This document shows positions 47,036 through 55,645 of a DNA stretch of 64,000 nt, piece by piece. Made by a program: the position numbers and the translations under genes. Source of the DNA: Actibacterium sp. MT2.3-13A (GTDB lineage Bacteria; Pseudomonadota; Alphaproteobacteria; Rhodobacterales; Rhodobacteraceae); NCBI RefSeq assembly GCF_018139985.1, contig NZ_JAGSOU010000001.1:343501-407500 (forward strand), written 5' to 3'. Position 1 is the stretch's first letter; each line of letters starts with the position of its first letter. The notes below the pieces were generated by a model. That model saw nothing but the letters and a program-made list of their open reading frames with translations. It was not told where the DNA came from and made no database searches.

Positions 47036-47860
47036 ATGTTTGATGCGGAACCCCGGGACGAGACCCTCTTGGAGGTCAACAATATCGAGGTGATCTACAA
47101 CCATGTGATCCTCGTGCTGAAGGGCGTGAGCCTGCGTGTGCCGCGGGGCGGGATCACGGCGCTTCTGGGGGGCAACGGCGCGGGCAAGACGACCACGCTG
47201 AAGGCGATCTCCAACCTGCTGCGCAGCGAGCGCGGCGAGGTGACCAAGGGCTCGATCCTCTATCGCGGCGAGCGGGTGCAGGACGAGGCGCCCTCCGAGC
47301 TGGTGAAGCGCGGCGTGATCCAGGTGATGGAAGGGCGGCATTGCTTCGAGCACCTGACCGTCGAGGAGAACCTGCTGACCGGCGCCTATACGCGCACCGA
47401 TGGCAAGGCCGCCATCGAGGCCGACCTGGAGATGGTCTACACCTATTTCCCGCGGCTGAAGGAGCGGCGCAAGAGCCAGGCGGGCTATACCTCGGGCGGC
47501 GAGCAGCAGATGTGCGCCATCGGGCGCGCCCTGATGAGCCGGCCGGAGACCATCCTGCTGGACGAGCCCAGCATGGGCCTGGCGCCGCAGCTGGTGGAGC
47601 AGATCTTCGAGATCGTGAAATCGGTGAACGAGAACGAGGGCGTGAGCTTCCTTCTGGCCGAGCAGAACACCAACGTGGCGCTGCGCTACGCGCATTACGG
47701 CTACATCCTGGAATCGGGGCGCATCGTGATGGACGGCCCGGCGGCCGAGCTGCGCGAGAACCCGGATGTGAAGGAGTTCTACCTTGGCGTTTCGGAGGAG
47801 GGGCGCAAGAGCTTTCGCGACGTGCGGTCCTATCGCCGCCGCAAGCGGTGGCTGAGCTGA
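47036..47860 (+). CDS. Branched-chain-type ABC transporter ATP-binding protein (LivF-like)
   Basis: 274 residues. Walker A GGNGAGKTTT (about 45), signature YTSGGEQQMCAIGRAL, Walker B ILLDEPSMGLAP, and the LivF-type EENLLTGAY before it. C-terminal tail is longer and basic (SYRRRKRWLS). GGAGAAGG precedes ATG 47036. Completes the five-part importer with 42208, 43128, 44483 and 45639. Confidence 0.93.
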   Translation: MFDAEPRDETLLEVNNIEVIYNHVILVLKGVSLRVPRGGITALLGGNGAGKTTTLKAISNLLRSERGEVTKGSILYRGERVQDEAPSELVKRGVIQVMEGRHCFEHLTVEENLLTGAYTRTDGKAAIEADLEMVYTYFPRLKERRKSQAGYTSGGEQQMCAIGRALMSRPETILLDEPSMGLAPQLVEQIFEIVKSVNENEGVSFLLAEQNTNVALRYAHYGYILESGRIVMDGPAAELRENPDVKEFYLGVSEEGRKSFRDVRSYRRRKRWLS

Positions 47861-47863
47861 GAT

Positions 47864-47883
47864 GATCGCGGATTTCCGCGATC
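47864..47883 (+). other. Inverted repeat between the LivF-like and CoA ligase genes
   Basis: GATCGCGGA-TT-TCCGCGATC, perfect 9-base arms just after the LivF-like stop. It could be an RNA hairpin with a four-base loop; there is no U-run. Confidence 0.4.
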
Positions 47884-47949
47884 GCTGGCCGCGGTCACGC
47901 CCGATTCCGGTGACCGGGGCCCTGGAATTTGATGAAGAGCGACAGAGAT

Positions 47950-49125
47950 ATGAAAGCGCATTTTGACGAACTTGAAACGCGCTCGGCGGATGCGCGCGAA
48001 GCCGCCCAGCTGGAGGCGCTGAACGACCGGCTGGCCCGCAACGGGCTGGCGCCGGTCAGCGATCTCGGCGGGTTGGCCGCGCTTCCGGTGCTGCGCAAGT
48101 CGGAACTGGTGGAGCGGCAGAAGGCGCAGCCGCCCTTCGGCGGGCTGCCGGTCAGCAACCTGGCCCATGTCTTCCAGTCGCCCGGGCCGATCTACGAGCC
48201 GGGCGGGATCAGCCACGACTGGTGGCGGATGGGCCGTTTCCTGCACGCCTGCGGCGTGGGTCCCGGCGACATCGTGCAGAACTGTTTCGGCTATCACCTG
48301 ACGCCCGCCGGTATGATCTTCGAGAACGGGGCGCGGGCGGTGGGGGCGGCGGTGCTGCCCGCCGGCACCGGCCAGACCGAGTTGCAGGCGCGCGCCGCCC
48401 ATGACGTGGGCGTGACCGCCTATGCCGGCACGCCCGACTATCTGAAGGTGATCCTCGACAAGGGCGCGGAACTGGGGCTGGACCTGAGCCGCATCACCCG
48501 CGCGGCGGTGGGCGGCGGAGCGCTGTTCCCCAGCCTGCGACAGGAATATGCCGACCGCGGCATTTTCTGCCTGCAATGCTATGCCACCGCCGATATCGGC
48601 AACATCGCCTACGAATCGGAGGCGATGGAGGGGATGATCGTGGACGAGGGCGTGATCGTGGAGATCGTGACCCCGGGCACGGGCGACCCGGTGGCGCCCG
48701 GCGAGGTCGGCGAGGTGGTGGTCACCACGCTGAACCCCGATTACCCGCTGATCCGATTCGCCACCGGCGATCTCAGCGCCGTGCTGCCGGGCGTCAGCCC
48801 CTGCGGCCGCACCAACATGCGGATCAAGGGCTGGATGGGCCGGGCCGACCAGACCACCAAGATCAAGGGCATGTTCGTGCGCCCCGAGCAGGTGGCTGCC
48901 TTCGTCGCCCGGCACGCGGAGGTCTCAAGGGCCCGGGTCATTGCCAGCCGCGAGGGCGAGATGGATGTGATGACCGTGCAGGTGGAAAGCCCGGAGGGCG
49001 ACCCCTCGCCCTATGCCGCCTCGGTGGCCGAGCTGTTGAAGCTGAAGGGCCGGATCGAGATCGTGACCCCCGGCAGCCTGCCCAGGGACGGCAAGGTGAT
49101 CGACGATCAGCGGATCTATGACTGA
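47950..49125 (+). CDS. PaaK-like AMP-binding CoA ligase
   Basis: 391 residues, the phenylacetate-CoA ligase branch of the adenylate-forming family. Visible: FQSPGPIYEPGG, the shortened P-loop region, YAGTPDYLKVIL, CYATADIGNIAYES in the A5-like position, and IRFATGDLSAV, then DQTTKIKGMFVRPEQV, the C-terminal lysine region. The start MKAHFDELETRSADARE at 47950 matches family N-termini; in-frame TTG 47929 and ATG 47932 are alternatives. Its presence with a second ligase and an importer suggests an aryl or short carboxylic acid is taken up and activated. The substrate is unknown. Confidence 0.86.
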   Translation: MKAHFDELETRSADAREAAQLEALNDRLARNGLAPVSDLGGLAALPVLRKSELVERQKAQPPFGGLPVSNLAHVFQSPGPIYEPGGISHDWWRMGRFLHACGVGPGDIVQNCFGYHLTPAGMIFENGARAVGAAVLPAGTGQTELQARAAHDVGVTAYAGTPDYLKVILDKGAELGLDLSRITRAAVGGGALFPSLRQEYADRGIFCLQCYATADIGNIAYESEAMEGMIVDEGVIVEIVTPGTGDPVAPGEVGEVVVTTLNPDYPLIRFATGDLSAVLPGVSPCGRTNMRIKGWMGRADQTTKIKGMFVRPEQVAAFVARHAEVSRARVIASREGEMDVMTVQVESPEGDPSPYAASVAELLKLKGRIEIVTPGSLPRDGKVIDDQRIYD

Positions 49126-49261
49126 CCGGGCGCCACACGGCATGCGGTAGGCCGAAAACCTGTACAAAAGGTCAGGTTGATCCGGGCGGCGCTTCGGGCG
49201 AGATTGGGCGCATAGCAGTTGCGTGTGTGCCCGCGAGTATTGCGGTGAGCCGAGGGCGGCA

Positions 49262-50320
49262 ATGGGCCATTATTTCGGGATCGACCTACTGCGCTGGTGC
49301 GCGGCGATCCTGGTGGTGGTTTTCCATCTGCAGGCCTTCGGCTGGTCCGCGCCTGAGTTCCCGGCGCAGCGCCCGGCGGCCGCCTTCGACTGGCTTGCCC
49401 CCTATGGCTGGTTCGGCTGGGTGGGCGTCCAGATCTTTTTCGTCATTTCGGGTTTCGTGATCGCCGCCAGCGCCAAGGGCGCGCGCGCGGGTGCCTTTCT
49501 CTTGCGGCGGGCGATTCGCGTCTTTCCGGCGCTCTGGGCTGCATCGCTGATCGCGCTGGCCGTCCGCGCCGCCTGGGGCGAGCCGCTGGGCGCGCTGATG
49601 GGGGATTTTTCCCGTTCGGTAATCCTGTCGCCATGGGGACCCCATATCGACGGCGTGATCTGGACGCTGGTGGTCGAGGCGGCGTTCTACGGCCTGATCG
49701 CGGCGATGCTGGCGTGGCGCGGAGCGGATCTGCGGTTCGACCGGCTGGCCTATGCGCTGGGCGGGGCGAGCACGCTGTTCCTGCTGCTTCAGGCCGGCGT
49801 CGGGACCGATCTGTTCGGGCGATTCCATTTCGATGTGCTGTTGCTCCGCCACGGGGTGTTCTTCGCCCTTGGCATGCTGATCTGGGCGATGCACTCGGAG
49901 GGGCGCAGCCAGGCGCGGCTGGCGACGGCGGGGCTGTTCGCCGCGACGGGGGTCGTGCAGCTGGAGTCGCAGGTGCCCGAGGGCAAGGCGCTGCTCCTGC
50001 CTGCGCTGGCCTGGAGCGGGGGCGTGGCCCTGATGCTGGTCAGCCTGCGCTGGGATGGCGGGCTGAGCCGCCCCGGCCGGGCATCGGTCATCCGGCAACT
50101 GGGATTGATGACCTATCCGCTCTATCTGTGCCATTTCACGCTGGGGATGTATGCCACGCCCTGGCTGGCCGCGCAGCATCCCCACCGGGGGGTAGTTCTG
50201 GCAGGCGTGCTGGCGCTGATCATCCTGACCTCCTGGGCGGTGATGCGCGGCCCGGAGCAGGCGCTCCAGCGCCGTGCGCGCGGCGCCCTGCGCCGGCGGG
50301 AAGCCGCCTCCCGACCCTGA
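49262..50320 (+). CDS. Acyltransferase 3 family membrane protein
   Basis: 352 residues, about ten hydrophobic helices. Family features: GIDLLRWCAAILVVVFHLQAF with the conserved His near residue 22, and GWVGVQIFFVISGFVIAASA with RAIRVFPALWAA. These enzymes move acyl groups onto cell-surface polysaccharides or lipids from the inner membrane. Start ATG 49262 has GAGGG upstream; the GTG 39 bases earlier is less likely. Not clearly part of the ABC operon (136-base gap). Acceptor unknown. Confidence 0.9.
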   Translation: MGHYFGIDLLRWCAAILVVVFHLQAFGWSAPEFPAQRPAAAFDWLAPYGWFGWVGVQIFFVISGFVIAASAKGARAGAFLLRRAIRVFPALWAASLIALAVRAAWGEPLGALMGDFSRSVILSPWGPHIDGVIWTLVVEAAFYGLIAAMLAWRGADLRFDRLAYALGGASTLFLLLQAGVGTDLFGRFHFDVLLLRHGVFFALGMLIWAMHSEGRSQARLATAGLFAATGVVQLESQVPEGKALLLPALAWSGGVALMLVSLRWDGGLSRPGRASVIRQLGLMTYPLYLCHFTLGMYATPWLAAQHPHRGVVLAGVLALIILTSWAVMRGPEQALQRRARGALRRREAASRP

Positions 50321-50402
50321 GCCGCCCCGGTTGCGGGGTTCTCAATGCCGGGGAATTCGCGGATGCTGTGGGGGTTCAGATCTACGGTCAAGGGAGAACC
50401 CG

Positions 50403-52040
50403 ATGAGGTCAGTGCTCAAATCCGCCGCGGCAATCGGCGCGCTGCTGCTGGCGCCGGTGCCGGCGCTGGCGGGCGACGTCGCGCTTCTGCTGTCGAACAC
50501 CGACTATCCCGACCGCTCCGCGCCGCGGGCGGCGGCGGCGGCCGATGCGCTGGCGCAGCGGTTGCGCCAGCGGGGATTCGAGGTCAGCCGCATCACCAAC
50601 GCCGCCGCCGCGGAAGCCTGGGAGGGGGTGCGCCGCTTTGCCGGGACACTTGACGCGGCGGACCGGGTGCTGGTGCTGGTGCAGGGCGACATCGTCAGTG
50701 CCGGGCCGGAGGCCTGGCTGGTCGCCCGCTACGCGCAGAGCCCGGACGCGCTGGCCATCGGCGGCCACGGCGTCGCGCTGGGCGCGCTGCTGCGGATGCT
50801 GGAGGACAAGCAGGGAGAGGCCGTGATGCTGGTGGCCAGCCTGCCCGATGCCCCGGCGCCCGGCGATGGCCTCGCCGCGGGGCTGGGCGCGCTGCCCGTG
50901 CCGCAGGGCGTAAGCCTGCTGAGCGGGCGCTGGGACGATCTGCTGCCGATCGTGGCCGATGAGCTGTTGCAGCCCGGGCGCAGCGTCGGCGCCTTCCTTG
51001 CCACCGCGCCCAAGGCCGTGGAGGGGCGCGGCTTCGTGCCGCGCGGCGTGCCCTTCCTGCCGAGGGGTCAGGGCGACGAGGGTCTGACCGAGCGCGATTT
51101 CTGGCGCACCGTCGATATCCTCGGCACCGAGGATGCCTATCGCGGCTATCTCGAGCGCTATCCCGGCGGGGCCTTCGCGGCGCTGGCGCGCCAGCGCCTG
51201 GCCGAGCTGGAAACCTCGCGCGGCGATGCCGCCCAAGCGGGCGAGGAGGCGCTGGGCCTGGCGCTCGAACAGCGGCGCGCCATTCAGCGCGACCTGTCCG
51301 TTCTGGGCTATGACACCGGCGGCATCGACGGCATTTTCGGGCGCAGCACGCGCGCCTCGATCGCCGCCTGGCAGCGGGAGAACCGGGAGGAGGCCACCTC
51401 CTACCTGACCGTCGGCCAGATCACCCGCCTGCGCCAGCAGGCGGCGGAGCGCAACCGGGTGCTCCAGGAAGAGGCCCGGGCGCGCCGCGCGCAACTGGAG
51501 CGCGACGACCGCGCCTATTGGGCGCGCACCGGGGCAGCCGGCACCGAGGCGGGGCTGCTGGACTACCTGGCGCGCTATCCCGACGGGCTGTTCGCGGAGC
51601 AGGCCAACCGGCAGCTGACCGAGATCGAGCGGCGCAAGCGCGAGGAGGCCCGAGCCGCAGACCGCGCCGCCTGGGACCGCGCCACCGCCGCGGATACCCG
51701 GGCTGCATACCGGCGCTACCTGCAGGAGTATCCCGAGGGCGCCTTTGCCGAGCAGGCCCGCAACCGGATCGACGCGCTGGACCGCGCCGAGGTCGACCGC
51801 GAGGCGGTGGAGGCTGCGCGCCAGCAGGAGGCGCTTCTGACCGGGCTGCCGCCGCTGAGGCTGGCGGTGGAGCGCGGGCTGGCGGCGCAGGGCTACGAGC
51901 CGGGCCCGCAGGACGGCACCTTCGACGCCCGGACCCGCCGTGCGCTGCGGCAGTTCCAGCGCGCCAACGGCCTGACCGTCACCGGCTATGCCGACCGGGC
52001 CACCATGGTGCGGCTGCTGGCCGGGCAGGCGCAGCAATAG
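50403..52040 (+). CDS. Secreted protein: degenerate caspase-like domain, repeats and two peptidoglycan-binding domains
   Basis: 545 residues with a signal peptide (about 1-22, ending ALAGD). Residues about 23-230 look like a caspase/metacaspase fold (VALLLSNTDYPD at the N-terminus), but where active members have the GHG histidine this one reads LVLVQGDIVSAG, and no catalytic Cys is apparent. Three copies of a YLxxYPxGxFAxxAxxxLxxLE-like repeat follow (about 260-295, 385-415, 435-465). Two PG_binding_1 modules: DLSVLGYDTGGIDGIFGRSTRASI (about 300) and GLAAQGYEPGPQDGTFDARTRRAL (about 495). Likely a periplasmic wall-binding scaffold. GGGAGAA precedes the start. Confidence 0.8.
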   Translation: MRSVLKSAAAIGALLLAPVPALAGDVALLLSNTDYPDRSAPRAAAAADALAQRLRQRGFEVSRITNAAAAEAWEGVRRFAGTLDAADRVLVLVQGDIVSAGPEAWLVARYAQSPDALAIGGHGVALGALLRMLEDKQGEAVMLVASLPDAPAPGDGLAAGLGALPVPQGVSLLSGRWDDLLPIVADELLQPGRSVGAFLATAPKAVEGRGFVPRGVPFLPRGQGDEGLTERDFWRTVDILGTEDAYRGYLERYPGGAFAALARQRLAELETSRGDAAQAGEEALGLALEQRRAIQRDLSVLGYDTGGIDGIFGRSTRASIAAWQRENREEATSYLTVGQITRLRQQAAERNRVLQEEARARRAQLERDDRAYWARTGAAGTEAGLLDYLARYPDGLFAEQANRQLTEIERRKREEARAADRAAWDRATAADTRAAYRRYLQEYPEGAFAEQARNRIDALDRAEVDREAVEAARQQEALLTGLPPLRLAVERGLAAQGYEPGPQDGTFDARTRRALRQFQRANGLTVTGYADRATMVRLLAGQAQQ

Positions 52041-52049
52041 TCGCAAGCG

Positions 52050-52083
52050 AAAGGGCCGCCCGGATCTCTCCGGGCGGCCCTTT
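52050..52083. terminator. Bidirectional terminator between the peptidoglycan-binding gene and rpmJ
   Basis: AAAGGGCCGCCCGG, loop ATCTCT, CCGGGCGGCCCTTT: a perfect 14-bp stem with A/T ends serving the convergent genes on both sides. Confidence 0.92.
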
Positions 52084-52104
52084 TCGGATCAGCTGGTGCT
52101 GAAA

Positions 52105-52230
52105 TCAGCCCTGACGGGCTTTGAACCGACGCTGCGTCTTGTTAATGACGTAGACACGGCCCTTGCGGCGCACGACGCGGCAGTCGCGGTGACGCTGCTT
52201 CAGCGAGCGGAGCGAGTTACGGACCTTCAT
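52105..52230 (-). CDS. rpmJ: 50S ribosomal protein L36
   Basis: 41 residues: [20 protein letters not shown] at the N-terminus, then [21 protein letters not shown]. This is the longer, zinc-poor form of L36: the usual four-ligand motif is reduced to a single Cys, as in many Proteobacteria that carry a second L36 type. AGGAGAAG precedes the ATG at the proper distance. It lies directly upstream of the shared terminator and downstream of tRNA-Val on the same strand. Confidence 0.95.
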   Translation of the reverse strand: MKVRNSLRSLKQRHRDCRVVRRKGRVYVINKTQRRFKARQG

Positions 52231-52292
52231 GGGTCTTCTCCTCATTTCGCGGCGCGGCGGGCGCCTGGGTTAACGTTTCGTCCGAGGTCACA

Positions 52293-52367
52293 TGGTGGGC
52301 ACGACTGGGATCGAACCAGTGACCCCTTCGATGTCAACGAAGTGCTCTACCGCTGAGCTACGCGCCC
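52293..52367 (-). tRNA. tRNA-Val (anticodon GAC)
   Basis: A 75-nucleotide cloverleaf including an encoded CCA. Acceptor stem GGGCGCG/CGTGCCC (one G-U), D-arm GCTC/GAGC, anticodon stem CTTCG/CGAAG around loop TTGACAT (anticodon GAC, reads GUC and GUU), T-arm ACTGG/CCAGT with loop TTCGATC. No variable-arm extension. Confidence 0.97.
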
Positions 52368-52434
52368 ATGTGACCAGTGCAACCCCGCTATCCCAAACAA
52401 AATAGGACGCGGCGGGACCGCGTCGGCTCGCAGG

Positions 52435-52463
52435 TCTATAAAAGGAGTCGGAGGAGGGTTCAA
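52435..52463 (-). promoter_or_regulatory. Strong sigma-70-type promoter for tRNA-Val
   Basis: On the minus strand: TTGAAC, 17 bases, TATAGA, with the start site about 60 bases before the tRNA. A GACGCGG/CCGCGTC hairpin (52406-52424) would lie in the transcribed leader. rpmJ might be read through from it. Confidence 0.65.
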
Positions 52464-52517
52464 GGGCTTTTGGCAGGTAAAAAATTGCGTCTATAACGTT
52501 TCTGTAAAGGAAGCCGC

Positions 52518-53375
52518 ATGACGACCGATCCCTACCGCCTGATCCGGCCCAAGGCCAGAACCACCAGCGTGATGTTTTCCTCGCCCCACAGCGGGCGCGA
52601 CTACCCGCTCGCGTTCCTGCGCCGCTCGATGCTGGACGAGGTATCGGTGCGCTCGTCCGAGGATGCCTTCGTCGATCTGCTGTTCTCGGACGCGCCGGCG
52701 CTGGGCGCGCCGCTGCTCGCGGCGAACGCGCCGCGCGCCTATGTCGATCTCAACCGCAGCCCCGACGAGCTGGACCCGGCGCTGATCGAGGGCGTGCGGA
52801 AGGCCGGCCACAACCCGCGCGTCAGTTCCGGGCTGGGGGTGATTCCGCGCGTGGTGGCCAATGGCCGGGTGATCCAGCGCGGCAAGATCACGCTGGAGGA
52901 GGCGCAGGCGCGGCTCACCTCCGTCTGGGAGCCCTATCACGCGGCCCTGCAGGGGCTGCTGGTGGAAAGCCACGCCGCCTTCGGCGAGGCGATCCTGATC
53001 GACTGCCATTCCATGCCGCACGAGGCGGTCGGCGCCGCGGGCAAGGCGGGCGCGCGCCCCGACGTTGTGCTGGGCGACCGATTCGGCGCCGCGGCCCATG
53101 CCGACGTGGTGGACCGGATCGAGGCCGCCTTTGCCGCCGCCGGGCTGCGGGTGGTGCGCAACGCGCCCTTTGCCGGGGCCTATATCACCCAGCATTACGG
53201 CCGCCCCTCGCAGGGCCAGCATGTGGTGCAGGTGGAGATCAACCGCGCGCTCTACATGGACGAGGCGCGGGTGCGCCCGAGCCCCGATTTCGAGTCCTTC
53301 AAGCGGGTGATCACCTCGGTGATTTCCGAGATCGCGGCGATCGGCAGCTCGGACATGCCTCTGGCCGCGCAATGA
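52518..53375 (+). CDS. N-formylglutamate amidohydrolase
   Basis: 285 residues. Family motifs: FSSPHSGRDYP near the N-terminus (metal-binding His), AYVDLNRSPDELDP, and LIDCHSMPH with the second metal site; QVEINRALYMDE near the C-terminus. It hydrolyses N-formyl-L-glutamate to formate and glutamate, the last step of one histidine degradation route (HutG type). No other hut gene is in the window, so its physiological context is open. AAAGGAAG precedes ATG 52518. Confidence 0.92.
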   Translation: MTTDPYRLIRPKARTTSVMFSSPHSGRDYPLAFLRRSMLDEVSVRSSEDAFVDLLFSDAPALGAPLLAANAPRAYVDLNRSPDELDPALIEGVRKAGHNPRVSSGLGVIPRVVANGRVIQRGKITLEEAQARLTSVWEPYHAALQGLLVESHAAFGEAILIDCHSMPHEAVGAAGKAGARPDVVLGDRFGAAAHADVVDRIEAAFAAAGLRVVRNAPFAGAYITQHYGRPSQGQHVVQVEINRALYMDEARVRPSPDFESFKRVITSVISEIAAIGSSDMPLAAQ

Positions 53376-53376
53376 C

Positions 53377-54630
53377 CTAGCGCAGCGCGCGCCCCTTCAG
53401 GATCGCATCGGCCCCGAATTTGCGGCGAATCGCGTCACTGGCGCGCTCGGCCCCGGCGCGGGTCGCCGCCTGCGGATCGAGAAGGTCGGCCGAGCGGTCG
53501 GCGGTCTCGGCCCCGGTGAGATCGGAAAGCCCCACGCCGATCAGGCGGAACGGGCCGGGATCGCCGAGCTGATCGAAAAGCCCGCGCGCGGTCTGATACA
53601 GCCGGTCGGCCATCTGCGTGGAGTCGCGCAGCGAGGTGCGGCGCGTGATCAGGCTGTGATTCGCGCGCTTGAGCTTCAGCACCACCACACGGCCCGCCAG
53701 CCCCTTGGCCTTGGCCCGGTCGGAGACCTTTTCCGACAGCCGCCAGAGATGGCCGTCGAGGATCTCCGCGTCGCCCGTGTCCTCGAAGAACGTCGTCTCG
53801 TTCGAGATGCTCTTCATCGGCGCATTCGGGGTGACGCGGCGGTGATCCTCGCCGCGGGCGAGGTGATAGAGCCGCCCGCCCATCGCGCCGAATCGCGCTT
53901 CGAGATCGGCGCGCTCCCACCGGCGCAGGTCGGCGAAGGTGCGGATGCCGGCGCGCTCCAGCGCGGCCTGCCCCGCCGCGCCCACGCCCCAGATCATGCC
54001 CAGGGGTTTCCCGGCCAGGAAGTCCGGCGTCTCGGCCTGCCCGATCACCGAGAATCCGCGCGGCTTGTCGAGGTCGGAGGCGATCTTGGCGAGGAACTTG
54101 TTGTGGCTGAGCCCGATGGAGCCCGACAGGCCGAGCTCCTCCTCCATCCGTTTGACCAGCCGCGCCAGCATCACCGCCGGCGGCGCGTGGTGCAGCTTCG
54201 CGGTGCCGGTGAGGTCGAGGAACGCCTCGTCGAGCGACAGAGGCTCGATCGCCGGGGTCAGCTCGTCCATCATGGCGCGGATCTGGCGCGAGACGGCGGC
54301 GTAGTGGTCGCCGCGCGGCCGGATCACCACCGCCTCGGGGCAGAGCTTCAGCGCCTGGAACATCGGCATGGCGGAGCGCACCCCCCTGATCCGCGCGATG
54401 TAGCAGGCGGTGGATACCACGCCGCGCCGCCCGCCGCCGACGATCACCGGCTTGTCGCGCAACTCGGGATTGTCGCGCTTTTCCACGCTGGCGTAGAAGG
54501 CGTCGCAATCCATATGCGCGATGGAAAGATCGAACAGCTCGGGATGCGCGATCACCCGCGGGCTGCGGCAGGCCGGGCAGCGGGCACCGTCATCGAAGGG
54601 CGTCAGGCAATCGCGGCAGAGGGCGGGCAT
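53377..54630 (-). CDS. dinB: DNA polymerase IV (DinB) with N-terminal zinc-ribbon-like extension
   Basis: 417 residues, against about 350 for E. coli DinB. The Y-family core is clear: SIAHMDCDAFYASVEKRDNP (catalytic Asp), then PLSLDEAFLDLTG (catalytic Asp-Glu), followed by the HhH thumb (MIWGVGAAGQAALERAGI) and little finger. In front of the core there is a 35-residue extension with two CxxC pairs (CRDC and CPAC), likely a small zinc ribbon. It copies past lesions and is error-prone. No alphaproteobacterial LexA box (GTTC-N7-GTTC) was seen in the 112-base upstream gap. Confidence 0.92.
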   Translation of the reverse strand: MPALCRDCLTPFDDGARCPACRSPRVIAHPELFDLSIAHMDCDAFYASVEKRDNPELRDKPVIVGGGRRGVVSTACYIARIRGVRSAMPMFQALKLCPEAVVIRPRGDHYAAVSRQIRAMMDELTPAIEPLSLDEAFLDLTGTAKLHHAPPAVMLARLVKRMEEELGLSGSIGLSHNKFLAKIASDLDKPRGFSVIGQAETPDFLAGKPLGMIWGVGAAGQAALERAGIRTFADLRRWERADLEARFGAMGGRLYHLARGEDHRRVTPNAPMKSISNETTFFEDTGDAEILDGHLWRLSEKVSDRAKAKGLAGRVVVLKLKRANHSLITRRTSLRDSTQMADRLYQTARGLFDQLGDPGPFRLIGVGLSDLTGAETADRSADLLDPQAATRAGAERASDAIRRKFGADAILKGRALR

Positions 54631-54742
54631 CTCGGGGCTCCGGGGTCAGGCGCCAATGGTGGCGCGGATGGCGCTCTGCGGCAAGGGGAGGGGCTTTGCA
54701 AGGGGCGGACCGGGGGGCATAGTGCCGGTGACTGTTTAGGGA

Positions 54743-55645
54743 ATGCCGAACATGGATAGTGACAACACGCTTTCGCAGCTGATCGGCGGCAACCTCGTGA
54801 TCCTGCTGCTGGCGGCCTTCATCATACTCAGCGTATTTCTCGGCGTGCGGATCGTGCCGCAGTCCGAGAAATACGTTGTCGAACGCTTCGGCCGGCTGCG
54901 CGCGGTCCTTGGGCCGGGGATCAACCTGATCGTGCCCTTCCTCGACCGGGTGGCGCACAAGATTTCGATCCTCGAGCGTCAGCTGCCCACCGCCAGCCAG
55001 GACGCGATCACCAAGGACAACGTGCTGGTGCAGGTGGAAACCTCGGTCTTCTACCGCATCATAGAGCCGGAAAAGACCGTCTACCGCATCCGCGACGTGG
55101 ATGCCGCCATCGCCACCACCGTCGCCGGCATCGTGCGCGCCGAGATCGGCAAGATGGACCTCGACGAGGTGCAGTCGAACCGCGCGCAGCTGATCTCCAC
55201 CATCAAGGAATCGGTCGAGGATGCGGTCGATGCCTGGGGGATCGAGGTGACACGCGCCGAAATCCTGGACGTGAACCTCGACCAGGCCACCCGCGATGCG
55301 ATGCTCCAGCAGCTCAACGCCGAGCGTGCGCGCCGTGCCCAGGTGACTGAGGCCGAGGGCCGGAAACGCGCGGTCGAACTGGCCGCCGACGCCCAGCTCT
55401 ACGCCGCCGAGCAGGAGGCCAAGGCCCGCCGCATCACCGCCGAGGCCGAGGCCTATGCGACCGAAGTGGTCGCCAAGGCCATCGCCGAGAACGGCATCGA
55501 GGCGGCGCAATACCAGGTCGCGCTGAAACAGGTCGAGGCGCTGACCGCCGTGGGCCAGGGCGCGGGCAAGCAGACGATCGTCGTGCCGGCCCATGCGCTT
55601 GAGGCATTCGGGGATGCGTTCAAGCTGCTGAAGGGGCGTGGCTGA
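54743..55645 (+). CDS. SPFH/Band 7 (stomatin/QmcA-like) membrane protein
   Basis: 300 residues. One N-terminal membrane helix (about 12-36, NLVILLLAAFIILSVFLGV), then the SPFH domain with IVPQSEKYVVERFGR and GINLIVPFLDRVAHKISILE, and a C-terminal alanine/glutamate-rich coiled coil (about 190-260). Such proteins build cage-like oligomers around membrane proteases or flotillin-like microdomains. It overlaps by one base (TGATG) with an NfeD-like gene, the standard partner. Start at 54743 or at ATG 54752. Confidence 0.94.
   Translation: MPNMDSDNTLSQLIGGNLVILLLAAFIILSVFLGVRIVPQSEKYVVERFGRLRAVLGPGINLIVPFLDRVAHKISILERQLPTASQDAITKDNVLVQVETSVFYRIIEPEKTVYRIRDVDAAIATTVAGIVRAEIGKMDLDEVQSNRAQLISTIKESVEDAVDAWGIEVTRAEILDVNLDQATRDAMLQQLNAERARRAQVTEAEGRKRAVELAADAQLYAAEQEAKARRITAEAEAYATEVVAKAIAENGIEAAQYQVALKQVEALTAVGQGAGKQTIVVPAHALEAFGDAFKLLKGRG

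Noticed and set aside
46965..47036. Small ORF starting MSISAKKKG between the binding-protein and LivF-like genes
   Set aside because: The frame runs on into the ATPase gene without a fitting stop, has no good ribosome binding site, and lies just after the hairpin.
54631..54742. LexA box expected before dinB
   Set aside because: No GTTC-N7-GTTC pattern is found; only a short GCGCCA/TGGCGC inverted repeat at 54650-54665, which is common by chance in GC-rich DNA.
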